This document shows positions 7,132 to 15,522 of a DNA stretch of 37,063 nucleotides, one piece after another. The notes beneath the pieces were generated by a model. The model ran no database searches. It saw only the letters and a program-made list of their open reading frames with translations, and was not told where the DNA came from. Both the position numbers and the translations under genes were made by a program. The first letter of the stretch is position 1. Every line of letters starts with the position of its first letter. Source of the DNA: an uncultured Prevotella sp. (GTDB lineage: Bacteria; Bacteroidota; Bacteroidia; Bacteroidales; Bacteroidaceae); NCBI GenBank assembly GCA_900548585.1, contig URLI01000019.1:1-37063 (forward strand). The letters are read 5' to 3'.

Positions 7132-8265
7132 TCATGCCTTTATGAGTTCCGCCATTACCGAGTCGCTCACGAATATCCCTTTGCGTGTGAGGTGTATGTT
7201 GTCGCCGCTTACGGCAAGCAGTCCGCGTTCGCGCATTTGTCTCGCATTTCCCAGCAGGTACTCGCGCTGCTCCCCGTTGAGGTCGTTCAGGCAGATGCCC
7301 TCGCGTGTGCGCAAGGCGGTTGTCACTATGTCGTTGTAGTGCGTGTCCGTGTCAATGACCTCGCTGCCGCCGACAGGACGCCTGCCTGTTTTCGCAATCC
7401 TGATGTATTCCTTTATGTCAGCGATGTTCCACGACCGTTCGCGCATGTCGTATGAGTGGGCCGCCGCCCCGATGCCTATGTAAGGGACGTCTTTCCAGTA
7501 GTTGCTGTTGTGAGCCGAGCGGAACGGCGAGCGTTTGCCTCCTGTTGCCGTCAGCCTCGCGAAATTTGATATTTCGTAATGCTCATAACCCGCTGCGGCC
7601 ATCATGTCAATCAGTGTTTCAAACATGGCAAGGCTCAGTTCCTCGCCGCATTCGTTTATCTTGCCGTTCTTCAGCATGGCGTGCAGCGGCGTGCCGTCTT
7701 CATACATGAGGCTGTATGCCGATATGTGCTGCGGATGCAACGACAGGGCATGCCTTATGTCATCCTCCCATTCGCCAAGTGTCTCGCCGGGGAAGCCGAA
7801 CATAAGGTCGATGCTTATGTTGCCGACGCCCGCGTCACGCAATGCGGCGACCGCACCATCAACCTGTGCCGCATTGTGCCGCCGCCTTATGAATTTCAGG
7901 CGCTCGCCGGAGAATGTCTGCGCGCCGAGGCTTACGCGGTTGAACCCCATGTCTGCCAGCCCCCGCGCATACTCTTTGCTGATGTCGTCGGGGTTGCACT
8001 CCACAGTGATTTCCGCGTCCCGCTCCACATGGTACACCTTGTTTATATTATATACAAGGGTGCGGAGCTGGCTGGAAGTCAGTTGTGACGGGGTCCCGCC
8101 GCCGAGATATACTGTTCCTATGTCGCTGCCCGCCTCGCGCAGCGGCATCTCGCGGACAAGCGCGGCAATGTAGTCGTCGCGCAGAGTCAGCAGCGTGGTG
8201 CTGTAGAAGCCGCAATAAAGGCAGCGGCTCTCGCAGAATGGAATATGAATGTATAATGATTTCAA
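7132..8265 (-). CDS. hemW: HemW-type radical SAM protein (heme chaperone)
   Basis: A 377-residue radical SAM protein. The cluster motif is C11-ESR-C15-LY-C18, preceded by YIHIPF, and GGGTPS of the SAM site follows. Length and the early CxxxCxxC fit HemW, formerly called oxygen-independent coproporphyrinogen oxidase-like, rather than true HemN, which is longer. HemW is known to bind and deliver heme. The start codon is TTG at 8265: a stop lies three codons upstream and the next in-frame Met falls after the iron-sulfur motif, so no other start works. It is convergent with the cobalamin riboswitch transcript and divergent from fusA2. Confidence 0.9.
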   Translation of the reverse strand: MKSLYIHIPFCESRCLYCGFYSTTLLTLRDDYIAALVREMPLREAGSDIGTVYLGGGTPSQLTSSQLRTLVYNINKVYHVERDAEITVECNPDDISKEYARGLADMGFNRVSLGAQTFSGERLKFIRRRHNAAQVDGAVAALRDAGVGNISIDLMFGFPGETLGEWEDDIRHALSLHPQHISAYSLMYEDGTPLHAMLKNGKINECGEELSLAMFETLIDMMAAAGYEHYEISNFARLTATGGKRSPFRSAHNSNYWKDVPYIGIGAAAHSYDMRERSWNIADIKEYIRIAKTGRRPVGGSEVIDTDTHYNDIVTTALRTREGICLNDLNGEQREYLLGNARQMRERGLLAVSGDNIHLTRKGIFVSDSVMAELIKA

Positions 8266-8430
8266 ACCGTTCTAAAAACGTTAAACCTTAACCAATAATT
8301 ATACCGTCAATGCAAAATAACGTTAAACAGAATGCAATTATCCGCACTTGTTTTTCAATTCTTAATTTAATTCACTAACTTTAACCCCCACAATGTAATT
8401 GACTTCAATATAAACCTAAATCATAATGGT

Positions 8431-10590
8431 ATGAAAGTATATCAAACTAACGAAATCAAAAACATCGCGTTGCTTGGCAGTGCGGGTAGCGGCAAGACCA
8501 CACTTGCCGAGAGTATGCTGTTCGAAAGCGGAGTGATAAAGCGTCGCGGAACGATAGAGGCGAAGAACACCGTAAGCGATTATTTCCCGGTGGAGCAGGA
8601 ATATGGATACTCCGTTTTCTCAACGGTGTTCAATGTGGAGTGGAACAACAAGAAACTAAACATCATCGATTGCCCGGGAAGCGACGACTTCGTTGGCGGG
8701 GCAATCACTGCGCTCAACGTGACCGACCAGGCCCTGGTCCTGATAAACGGCCAGTATGGCCCGGAAGTGGGAACGCAGAACGCATTCAGATATACCGAGA
8801 AACTGAAGAAACCGGTAATATTCCTCGTTAACCAGCTTGACCGCGAGAACTGCGACTTCGATTCCGTGATGGCAAAGATGAAAGACATATACGGTTCCAA
8901 GTGCGTGCAGGTGCAATACCCGGTTGCGACGGGTCCCGGCTTCAATTCAATCATCGACGTGCTGATGATGAAGAAATATTCCTGGAAGCCCGAAGGCGGC
9001 GCGCCGATAATAGAGGACATACCAGCCGGAGAGATGGACAAGGCGAAGGAGTTGCACGCCGCGCTCGTCGAGGCTGCGGCAGAGAACGACGAGGCTCTTA
9101 TGGAGAAGTTCTTTGAGGAGGAAACATTGTCCGAGGACGAGATGCGCGAGGGAATCCGCAAGGGACTCATAACGCGCGGCATCTTCCCCGTGTTCTGTGT
9201 CTGCGGAGGCAAGTCGATGGGAGTGCGCAGGCTGATGGAGTTCCTCGGAAACGTGGTGCCTTTCGTCAGCGACATGCCGAAGGCCCGCAACACACGCGGC
9301 GAGGAAGTGCCTGCCGACAGCAGCGCGCCGACATCAATCTATTTCTTCAAGACAGGCATGGAGCCGCACATTGGCGAGGTATCGTATTTCAAGGTTATGA
9401 GCGGAACTGTAAAGGCAGGGGCAGACCTCACCAATGCCGACCGTGGATCGAAAGAACGGTTGACCGCAATCAACGTGTGTGCCGGGGCAAACCGGCAGGC
9501 CGTCGACGAACTTTGTGCCGGCGACATTGGCTGCACGGTGAAACTGAAGGATGTGAAGACTGGCAACACGCTGAACGGAAAAGATGTTGAGAACCGCTTC
9601 GACTTCATAAAATATCCAAACTCGAAGTACTCGCGTGCCGTAAAGGCCGTCAATGAGAGCGAGACGGAGAAAATGATGGCTGCACTGACAAGGATGCGTC
9701 AGGAAGACCCGACGTGGGTCGTGGAGCAGTCGAAGGAACTGAGGCAGATCATTGTCCACGGACAAGGCGAGTTCCACCTGCGCACGCTGAAATGGCGCAT
9801 GGAGAACAACGAGAAGATACAGATAACTTACGAGGAGCCGAAAATACCTTACCGCGAGACCATAACAAAGGCTGCGCGTGCCGACTACCGCCACAAGAAA
9901 CAGTCGGGTGGCGCGGGACAGTTTGGCGAGGTTCACCTCATCGTTGAGCCGTATGCGGAAGGTATGCCGGACCCAACGGTGTACAAGTTCGGTGGCCAGG
10001 AGTATCGCATGAACATAAAGAGCAAGGAGGAAATCGACCTCGAATGGGGTGGGAAACTCGTGTTCCTCAACTCTGTCGTCGGAGGCGCCATAGACGCACG
10101 CTTCATGCCGGCAATACTAAAGGGTATCATGGCACGCATGGAGCAGGGACCGCTCACCGGATCGTATGCACGCGACGTGCGCGTCGTGGTCTATGACGGC
10201 AAGATGCACCCGGTTGATTCAAACGAGCTCTCGTTCATGCTCGCCGCACGCCAGGCATTCGCAGAGGCGTTCAGGAACGCAGGCCCGAAAATCCTCGAGC
10301 CTATATATGACCTTGAGGTGTTTGTACCGTCCGACTATATGGGCGACGTGATGAGCGACTTGCAGAGCCGCCGCGCGCTTATAATGGGCATGGACAGCGA
10401 GGCAGGCTATCAGAAACTGGCTGCGAAGATACCCCTGAAGGAACTGGCGAACTACTCCATCGCGCTAAGTTCGCTGACGGGCGGACGCGCTTCGTTCTCG
10501 ACGAAGTTCGCAAGTTACGAGCTCGTTCCAACAGACATACAGAACGAACTCATCAAGCAGCATGAGGCAGAACTTGCCGAGGAGGATTAA
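8431..10590 (+). CDS. fusA2: EF-G paralogue (EF-G2 type)
   Basis: A 719-residue protein with the full EF-G domain order: G domain, domain II, and domains III-V. The GTPase motifs differ from canonical EF-G. The P-loop is GSAGSGKT (16-23). Switch I has YGYS where RGIT is usual. G3 is DCPGS (80-84), lacking the His of DTPGH. G4 is NQLD (134-137) instead of NKxD. This matches the second EF-G of Bacteroides, reported to support translocation without GTP hydrolysis and to be needed in carbon starvation and gut colonisation. The ATG is clear, and the 165-nt upstream region is shared with divergent hemW. A strong terminator follows, so it is a single-gene unit. Confidence 0.9.
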   Translation: MKVYQTNEIKNIALLGSAGSGKTTLAESMLFESGVIKRRGTIEAKNTVSDYFPVEQEYGYSVFSTVFNVEWNNKKLNIIDCPGSDDFVGGAITALNVTDQALVLINGQYGPEVGTQNAFRYTEKLKKPVIFLVNQLDRENCDFDSVMAKMKDIYGSKCVQVQYPVATGPGFNSIIDVLMMKKYSWKPEGGAPIIEDIPAGEMDKAKELHAALVEAAAENDEALMEKFFEEETLSEDEMREGIRKGLITRGIFPVFCVCGGKSMGVRRLMEFLGNVVPFVSDMPKARNTRGEEVPADSSAPTSIYFFKTGMEPHIGEVSYFKVMSGTVKAGADLTNADRGSKERLTAINVCAGANRQAVDELCAGDIGCTVKLKDVKTGNTLNGKDVENRFDFIKYPNSKYSRAVKAVNESETEKMMAALTRMRQEDPTWVVEQSKELRQIIVHGQGEFHLRTLKWRMENNEKIQITYEEPKIPYRETITKAARADYRHKKQSGGAGQFGEVHLIVEPYAEGMPDPTVYKFGGQEYRMNIKSKEEIDLEWGGKLVFLNSVVGGAIDARFMPAILKGIMARMEQGPLTGSYARDVRVVVYDGKMHPVDSNELSFMLAARQAFAEAFRNAGPKILEPIYDLEVFVPSDYMGDVMSDLQSRRALIMGMDSEAGYQKLAAKIPLKELANYSIALSSLTGGRASFSTKFASYELVPTDIQNELIKQHEAELAEED

Positions 10591-10625
10591 ACAGGCAATG
10601 TGCCACGGACTTGTCTGACAACGTG

Positions 10626-10664
10626 AAAAATCCTGAAAGCCAACCCACGGCTTTCAGGATTTTT
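10626..10664 (+). terminator. rho-independent terminator of fusA2
   Basis: A 16-bp perfect stem (AAAAATCCTGAAAGCC with its complement), a 7-nt loop and a run of five T starts 36 nt after the fusA2 stop. Confidence 0.9.
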
Positions 10665-10691
10665 GTTGGAGAATTTCGGAGCAAAACGCAG

Positions 10692-10775
10692 GGACTTGCA
10701 GAGCGCAAGTCCGCACATGTATACGTTTGCATACAGTTCTGATGTTTTGTTTACGGACTTACAGGGCGTAAGTCC
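10692..10775. repeat. two copies of a GGACTT palindromic element
   Basis: GGACTTGC-AGAGC-GCAAGTCC (10692-10712) and GGACTTAC-AGGGC-GTAAGTCC (10755-10775) have the same form: an 8-bp stem with a 5-nt loop. Stem position 8 differs in both arms in a compensated way (GC/GC against AC/GT). A weaker version lies at 11152-11171. They look like a small dispersed intergenic element. Confidence 0.7.
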
Positions 10776-10917
10776 CTACAGGTGTGAACCCCTGCCAGGC
10801 AATCACAATCTGCCATACGGCAATAAATTTATGACAAGATGAAGGAATGGTTTTCCCGTCAACGGTTTGGATTAATTAAGTCTTTTGTCGCATTTGGACA
10901 TGCACGTGAAAGTAAAA

Positions 10918-10994
10918 CCGCCGAATTTATGGAGCAAATACGCCGTAATTGGTGAGCAAATACGCCGAATTTGGTGAGCAAATACGCCGAATTT
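10918..10994. repeat. 22-bp tandem repeat
   Basis: GGTGAGCAAATACGCCGAAT plus TT occurs twice in perfect form (10951-10972 and 10973-10994). A 20-bp variant precedes it (10931-10950), and before that is a partial CCGCCGAATTTAT. The unit is not a multiple of three, so it is not a protein repeat. Confidence 0.85.
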
Positions 10995-11341
10995 ACTCTG
11001 CGACTGGTTACAAATGAGAAACTGGATGGCAATGCACCACCGCATAGAATGCAATCACTAAGGTCAGCGACGGAAGTTTGTATGGATTTAGCAGGGCGTG
11101 CCAAAATTGGCGTGCCTTCAATGACGGGATGCATTGGCTTGCTTGTGCATGGGACTTAATCGCGCATGTCCCTTACCGGTAATTGCGGGCAGCCGTAAAC
11201 CGATGCGTCCTTTAGCCATTTCAACAAACATTTAATGATATATAATTAATTAATATCAATTACAACATGGTTATTTGGTTAATTAAATCAAAATTAACCA
11301 AATTATTTAACTTATTATGAGCGGCTAACGGGAAAAGATGT

Positions 11342-11349
11342 TATTTTTG
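11342..11349 (+). promoter_or_regulatory. -7 element of rprX
   Basis: TATTTTTG matches TAnnTTTG. No TTTG lies at the expected -33 spacing, so the promoter may need an activator. Confidence 0.45.
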
Positions 11350-11404
11350 CAAATGTGAACGAAAGTCTTGCGTGCTTTCTTGCAATAAAGGACTGGTAAA
11401 TAAT

Positions 11405-12943
11405 ATGAAGAAAAGAACGATTTGGACAATAGCAACCGTCATGGGGTTAAGTTTCCTCGGCTTGCTCTTCCTGCAACTCAGTTACATCGAGGAGATGGTG
11501 AAAATGAAGAAGGAGCAGTTCGACGAGTCGGTAAATCGCTCGCTCTATCAGGCCTCCCGCAACCTTGAGCTGAACGAGACGCTGCGCTACCTTGAGGCGG
11601 ATGTTGACAGGACGAGGCACGGCATTGCAGTCAAGGACTCTGTGGCAGGCGGCGCAGGAACACAGTCGCACGAACTTATGTCTGCAAACGACAACGGCAC
11701 TGTGTACCCGTCGTTCCAGCTAAAGACCATGGCAATGAAGCCTTCGCAGATGCCAAAGGGAATAATCCTGCGCAATGACAAGAATGCCCTTTCTGAGGCG
11801 TCGAAGTCAATGAAGGAGATGGTGAAGAACCGTTATGTATATCAGAAGGCACTGCTCGACGAGGTGGTTTACAGTATCCTGTACACAGCGTCGGAAAAGC
11901 CTCTCGGGGAGAGAGTTAACTTCAGGATGCTCGACCAAGACATCAAGGCGGAACTGATGAACAACGGTATAAACATACCATACCACTTCGCGGTTATGAC
12001 GCAGGATGGACAAGAGGTGTACCGCTGCCCCGACTATACAGAGGACGGAGAGGAATACAGTTACAGCCAACTGCTGTACCGCAACGACCCACAGCAGAAG
12101 TCGGGCGTGGTAAAGGTGCATTTCCCAACCATGAACAGTTACATCTTCTCGTCGGTGCGCTTCATGATACCGTCGATAGTGTTCACTCTCGTGCTGCTGT
12201 TAACTTTCATATTCACGATAGCCGTGATATTCCGCCAGAAGAAACTCACGGAGATAAAGAACGACTTCATCAACAACATGACGCACGAACTGAAGACACC
12301 CATATCGAGCATCTCGCTCGCCGCGCAGATGATGAACGACGAGGCAGTGGCGAAGAGCCCAACGATGATGAAGCACCTCGGAGGGGTGGTCGACACCGAG
12401 TCGAAGCGGTTGCGATTCCTCGTGGAGAAGGTGCTGCAGATGTCGATGTTCGACGACCGCACGGCAATCTTCAAGAAGAAGGAGCTCGACCTCAACGAGA
12501 TGGTGGAGAATATCGCCAACTCGTTCACACTGCGCGTCGAGCACACAGGCGGAAAGATAAACACGCTCATGGAGGCGGAAAACTCGAAGATATACGTTGA
12601 TGAGATTCATTTCTCAAACGTGATACACAACCTCATGGACAACGCCGTGAAGTACAGGAAGGAGGATGGCCCGCTGATACTGGATGTGCATACGTGGAAT
12701 GCAAACGGGAGGCTGATGCTGTCAATAAAGGACAACGGCATAGGGATAAAGAAGGAAAACCTGCGGAAAGTGTTCGACAAGTTCTACAGGGTGCATACCG
12801 GAAATCTGCATAATGTCAAGGGATTTGGGCTCGGACTGGCATACGTCAAGAAAATAGTTGACCTGCACAGGGGAGAGATAAAGGTGGAGAGCAACTACGG
12901 CAAGGGAACGACGTTCACCATCTCGCTGCCGGAAATCGTATAG
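11405..12943 (+). CDS. rprX: sensor histidine kinase, RprX type
   Basis: A 512-residue membrane kinase. A helix lies near residues 6-25, an extracytoplasmic sensing part spans about 30-245, and a second helix spans about 250-275. The HisKA domain follows with phospho-acceptor His294 in MTHELKTPISS, and then the ATPase domain with DNAVKY, DNGIGI and GFGLGLAYV. The N-terminus MKKRTIWTIA and the partner next door match RprX of Bacteroides. A GTG at 11372 in frame is possible, but the ATG at 11405 gives the family N-terminus. The regulator gene follows 68 nt downstream. The pair is known in Bacteroides and Porphyromonas; the signal is not clear from sequence. Confidence 0.88.
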   Translation: MKKRTIWTIATVMGLSFLGLLFLQLSYIEEMVKMKKEQFDESVNRSLYQASRNLELNETLRYLEADVDRTRHGIAVKDSVAGGAGTQSHELMSANDNGTVYPSFQLKTMAMKPSQMPKGIILRNDKNALSEASKSMKEMVKNRYVYQKALLDEVVYSILYTASEKPLGERVNFRMLDQDIKAELMNNGINIPYHFAVMTQDGQEVYRCPDYTEDGEEYSYSQLLYRNDPQQKSGVVKVHFPTMNSYIFSSVRFMIPSIVFTLVLLLTFIFTIAVIFRQKKLTEIKNDFINNMTHELKTPISSISLAAQMMNDEAVAKSPTMMKHLGGVVDTESKRLRFLVEKVLQMSMFDDRTAIFKKKELDLNEMVENIANSFTLRVEHTGGKINTLMEAENSKIYVDEIHFSNVIHNLMDNAVKYRKEDGPLILDVHTWNANGRLMLSIKDNGIGIKKENLRKVFDKFYRVHTGNLHNVKGFGLGLAYVKKIVDLHRGEIKVESNYGKGTTFTISLPEIV

Positions 12944-13011
12944 CGATGAGGCGCACGCGGCGTGGACTGCATCACAGACAATTACAAATTTAACTTTTAA
13001 TATACAGAATT

Positions 13012-13710
13012 ATGGAAGAACAATTGAAAATCTTGCTTTGCGAGGACGATGAGAACCTCGGAATGCTGCTTCGTGAATATCTGCAGGCAAAGGGCTTTTA
13101 TGCAGAGTTGTGTACTGACGGAGAGGCCGGTTACAAGGCTTTCCTGAAAAACAAGTTCGACATTGCCGTGCTTGACGTGATGATGCCAAAGAAGGACGGC
13201 TTCTCGCTGGCACAGGACATACGTCAGGCAAATGCCGAGATGCCGGTTATCTTCCTCACTGCCAAGACGTTGAAGGAGGACATCCTCGAGGGCTTCAAGA
13301 TCGGGGCTGACGACTATATAACAAAGCCGTTCTCGATGGAGGAACTCGTGCTGAGAATAGAGGCGATACTGCGCCGCGTGCGCGGGAAGAAGTCGAAGGA
13401 GAGCACGCAGTATAAGATAGGAAGGTTCATGTTTGACACCCAGAAGCAACTGCTTACCATCGGTGACAAGCAGACGAAACTGACCACGAAGGAGAATGAG
13501 TTGCTGGCTCTGCTGTGCAGCCACGCCAACGAAATACTGCAGCGCGACTTCGCACTGAAGACCATCTGGATTGACGACAATTACTTCAACGCGCGCTCCA
13601 TGGACGTGTATATCACGAAACTGCGCAAGCACCTCAAGGACGACGACCAGATAGAAATAATCAACATCCACGGCAAGGGATATAAACTCATAACGCCGGA
13701 GGAGGATTGA
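13012..13710 (+). CDS. rprY: response regulator, RprY type (OmpR family)
   Basis: A 232-residue regulator with a receiver domain (acidic EDD at 11-13, phospho-acceptor Asp55 in AVLDVMMP, FLTAK with the switch Thr and Lys) and a C-terminal winged helix (about 130-228, ending HGKGYKLITPEE). The sequence is very close to what I recall of Bacteroides RprY. In Porphyromonas gingivalis RprY has been linked to oxidative stress and sodium-pumping NADH dehydrogenase genes; whether that holds here is inference. Confidence 0.92.
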   Translation: MEEQLKILLCEDDENLGMLLREYLQAKGFYAELCTDGEAGYKAFLKNKFDIAVLDVMMPKKDGFSLAQDIRQANAEMPVIFLTAKTLKEDILEGFKIGADDYITKPFSMEELVLRIEAILRRVRGKKSKESTQYKIGRFMFDTQKQLLTIGDKQTKLTTKENELLALLCSHANEILQRDFALKTIWIDDNYFNARSMDVYITKLRKHLKDDDQIEIINIHGKGYKLITPEED

Positions 13711-13714
13711 CATG

Positions 13715-13735
13715 GATGGCTGGATGCCAGCCATC
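13715..13735. terminator. hairpin after rprY
   Basis: A perfect 9-bp dyad (GATGGCTGG/CCAGCCATC) with a 3-nt loop begins 5 nt after the rprY stop. There is no T-run, so it may stabilise the 3' end rather than act as an intrinsic terminator. Confidence 0.4.
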
Positions 13736-13798
13736 TGGCATTGAGGGATGGTTGCGGACTACCGCCTGCATTATATGTTGCCGGCAGGCAGCCCGCAA

Positions 13799-13993
13799 CT
13801 ATCTTTCGTCGTATGATGACTTCATCGCTGCGACATGCGCGCATACTCCTGCCAATATGAGGAATACGGACAAAAACAGGGGAACATTGCTCGGTGTCCA
13901 CCTGAAAAAGGAACACAGGACGAGCAGAAGCGTACCTGTGTATATGAAAACCATGCCGATGTATGGCTTCATTTTTCTCAGCAGTCTCTTCAT
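13799..13993 (-). CDS. small two-helix membrane protein
   Basis: A 64-residue protein from the ATG at 13993: a basic start (MKRLLRKMKPYIG), a hydrophobic helix (about 12-29), a short polar turn with RWTPSN, a second helix (about 35-53) and a charged tail. A longer frame would need a TTG at 14041. The layout resembles short membrane proteins of unknown role in other Bacteroidales. A TACATTTG -7 element (14002-14009) lies so close to the ATG that the mRNA would be nearly leaderless, if that element is used. Confidence 0.65.
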   Translation of the reverse strand: MKRLLRKMKPYIGMVFIYTGTLLLVLCSFFRWTPSNVPLFLSVFLILAGVCAHVAAMKSSYDER

Positions 13994-14126
13994 TTCGCCT
14001 GCAAATGTATGAAATATTCGATATAATATCACATGTTTCAATGGCTTTGTGCGCGCGAAGGGTTAATTATGCTTAAATGTATGCGGCTTGCAAGTATATG
14101 AAAGTGTATATGTAATAGAAAATTAG

Positions 14127-14134
14127 TACCTTTG
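14127..14134 (+). promoter_or_regulatory. -7 element of the rpsF operon
   Basis: TACCTTTG matches the consensus and lies about 60 nt before the rpsF ATG. The -33 box is not consensus. Confidence 0.55.
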
Positions 14135-14194
14135 CACCCGCTTTGGCATAGTCCATGGCACAATATATTTATTAACAATTTATAAACAATCAGT

Positions 14195-14539
14195 ATGTAT
14201 CAATACGAAACCGTTTTCATTTTGACTCCCGTTTTGTCTGACGAACAGACAAAGGAAACGGTCGCTAAGTTCAAGAAAATACTCACCGACAACGGTGCTG
14301 AGATCCTGAACGAGGAGGCTTGGGGATTGAAGAAACTGGCTTACCAGATTGAAAAGAAGACATCGGGATTCTATTTCCTTGTCGAGTTCAAGGCAGAGCC
14401 TACAGTTATCAAGACTTTCGAGACCGGATTGCGCCGGGACGAGAAGGTCATCCGTTTCATGACAGTTAAACTCGAGAAGCACGCCGCAGAGTATGCAGAG
14501 AAGAGAAGGAACAAATTCATTAAAAAAGAGGAGGCATGA
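14195..14539 (+). CDS. rpsF: 30S ribosomal protein S6
   Basis: A 114-residue protein with the S6 fold signature YETVFILTPVLSDEQ at the N-terminus and WGLKKLAYQIEKKTSGFY in the middle. It binds 16S rRNA with S18 in the platform of the small subunit. It is first of three genes in the usual rpsF-rpsR-rplI order. Its stop overlaps an ATG that opens the rpsR frame. Confidence 0.97.
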   Translation: MYQYETVFILTPVLSDEQTKETVAKFKKILTDNGAEILNEEAWGLKKLAYQIEKKTSGFYFLVEFKAEPTVIKTFETGLRRDEKVIRFMTVKLEKHAAEYAEKRRNKFIKKEEA

Positions 14540-14541
14540 CC

Positions 14542-14811
14542 ATGGCAGCACACGACAGTGAAATACGTTATTTGACAGCTCCTTCCATCGATACGAAGAA
14601 GAAGAAGTATTGCCGTTTCAAGAAGAGCGGCATCAAGTATATTGATTACAAAGATCCAGAGTTCCTGAAGAAATTCCTCAACGAGCAGGGCAAGATACTT
14701 CCCCGCCGCATTACGGGAACATCCCTCAAGTACCAGCGCCGCGTGGCACAGGCAGTGAAGCGCGCACGCCAGATCGCGCTGCTGCCGTATGTGACAGACT
14801 TGATGAAATAA
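14542..14811 (+). CDS. rpsR: 30S ribosomal protein S18
   Basis: An 89-residue protein with YCRFKKSGIKYIDYKDP, LPRRITGTSLKYQRRV and a basic RARQIALLPYV ending, all diagnostic of S18. An ATG at 14536 overlaps the rpsF stop (ATGA). The ATG at 14542 gives the MAxxxSEIRYL start I recall for Bacteroidales S18, so it is preferred. Either way the two genes are translationally coupled. Confidence 0.96.
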   Translation: MAAHDSEIRYLTAPSIDTKKKKYCRFKKSGIKYIDYKDPEFLKKFLNEQGKILPRRITGTSLKYQRRVAQAVKRARQIALLPYVTDLMK

Positions 14812-14832
14812 ACCTAAAAACCTAAGATAAAC

Positions 14833-15429
14833 ATGGAAATTATACTGAAAGAAGATATCATAGGATTGGGTTACAAGAACGACATCGTAACCGTTAAGAA
14901 AGGCTATGGCCGCAACTACCTGATTCCTTCAGGTAAGGCTGTTATCGCAAGCGAGAGTGCCAAGAAGGTTCTCGCAGAGAACTTGAGGCAGCAGGCACAC
15001 AAACTCGCGGCTCTGAAAAGCGCGGCAGAGGAAAAGGCTGCCAAACTCGAAGGCGTTACTGTGGAGATAGCGGCAAAGGTTGCGGCAACCGGGCAGTTGT
15101 ACGGTTCGGTAAACGCTGCCAAGGTTGCGGAGGCTCTTGCAGAAAAGGGCATTGAGATTGACCGTAAGATCATCACCATGCGCGATGTGAAACTGGTGGG
15201 GGAATATGAGGCGGTGGCTCATTTCCACAAGGACGTAGAGGTGAAGATACCTGTGTCGGTGGTTGCAGAGACAGTGCCGGAAAAGGCCGGGGCAGAGAAA
15301 CCTGCGGTTGCTGAAACGGAAACGCCTGCGGTTGCCGAGGCTGAGACGCCTGCCGACGGCATGGCTGACGGGAACGCCCTGCCCGAGAGCGAGGCTGCGC
15401 CCTCCGGGGAAGCCCCGGCGGAGGCATAG
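14833..15429 (+). CDS. rplI: 50S ribosomal protein L9 with C-terminal tail
   Basis: A 198-residue protein. Residues 1-150 are L9: the N-terminal rRNA-binding domain (GYGRNYLIPSGKA), the long linker helix, and the C-terminal domain ending near HFHKDVEVKIPVSVV. About 48 further residues, rich in Ala, Glu, Pro and Thr with AETETPAVAEAETPA-like repeats, extend past the usual end near residue 150. The tail is acidic and probably disordered. It is the last gene of the ribosomal operon, and a terminator follows. Confidence 0.95.
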   Translation: MEIILKEDIIGLGYKNDIVTVKKGYGRNYLIPSGKAVIASESAKKVLAENLRQQAHKLAALKSAAEEKAAKLEGVTVEIAAKVAATGQLYGSVNAAKVAEALAEKGIEIDRKIITMRDVKLVGEYEAVAHFHKDVEVKIPVSVVAETVPEKAGAEKPAVAETETPAVAEAETPADGMADGNALPESEAAPSGEAPAEA

Positions 15430-15483
15430 GCATAAACCCCATCGCAAGTGGATTTTGCGCTGTAAAGCATTTTTATAAGTGTG

Positions 15484-15519
15484 TCCCGGGTACCGGCATT
15501 GCCGTTGCCCGGGATTTTT
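15484..15519. terminator. terminator between rplI and the AraC gene
   Basis: TCCCGGG/CCCGGGA with an inner CGGC-att-GCCG stem is followed by five T on the plus strand. It ends 3 nt before the AraC-type gene, so it may act for both converging genes. Confidence 0.8.
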
Positions 15520-15522
15520 GCG

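Larger units (their letters stand above)
10776..11404. other. repeat-rich intergenic region before rprX
   Basis: No convincing gene is present. It contains the 22-bp tandem repeat at 10918-10994, a direct repeat GGCGTGCC (11095-11102 and 11109-11116), the degenerate GGACTT dyad (11152-11171), then AT-rich DNA with the rprX -7 element. Confidence 0.6.

Noticed and set aside
7030..7455. Plus-strand frame just after the cobalamin riboswitch, a candidate regulated gene
   Set aside because: It runs through the terminator hairpin and then lies fully antisense to hemW, with a composition typical of an antisense shadow. No family motif.
8266..8430. Promoter of fusA2 (TAACTTTA near the start)
   Set aside because: The last base of the -7 box differs and no -33 box has proper spacing, so no promoter is claimed.
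10918..10994. Possible CRISPR array
   Set aside because: Units are contiguous without spacers and no cas genes are present.
10872..11159. Short frames across the 22-bp repeats with repeated peptide words
   Set aside because: The unit length shifts frame each time, so the peptide likeness is a by-product of the DNA repeat.
13707..14012. Plus-strand frame downstream of rprY
   Set aside because: It is antisense to the two-helix membrane protein and contains the rprY hairpin; no protein features.
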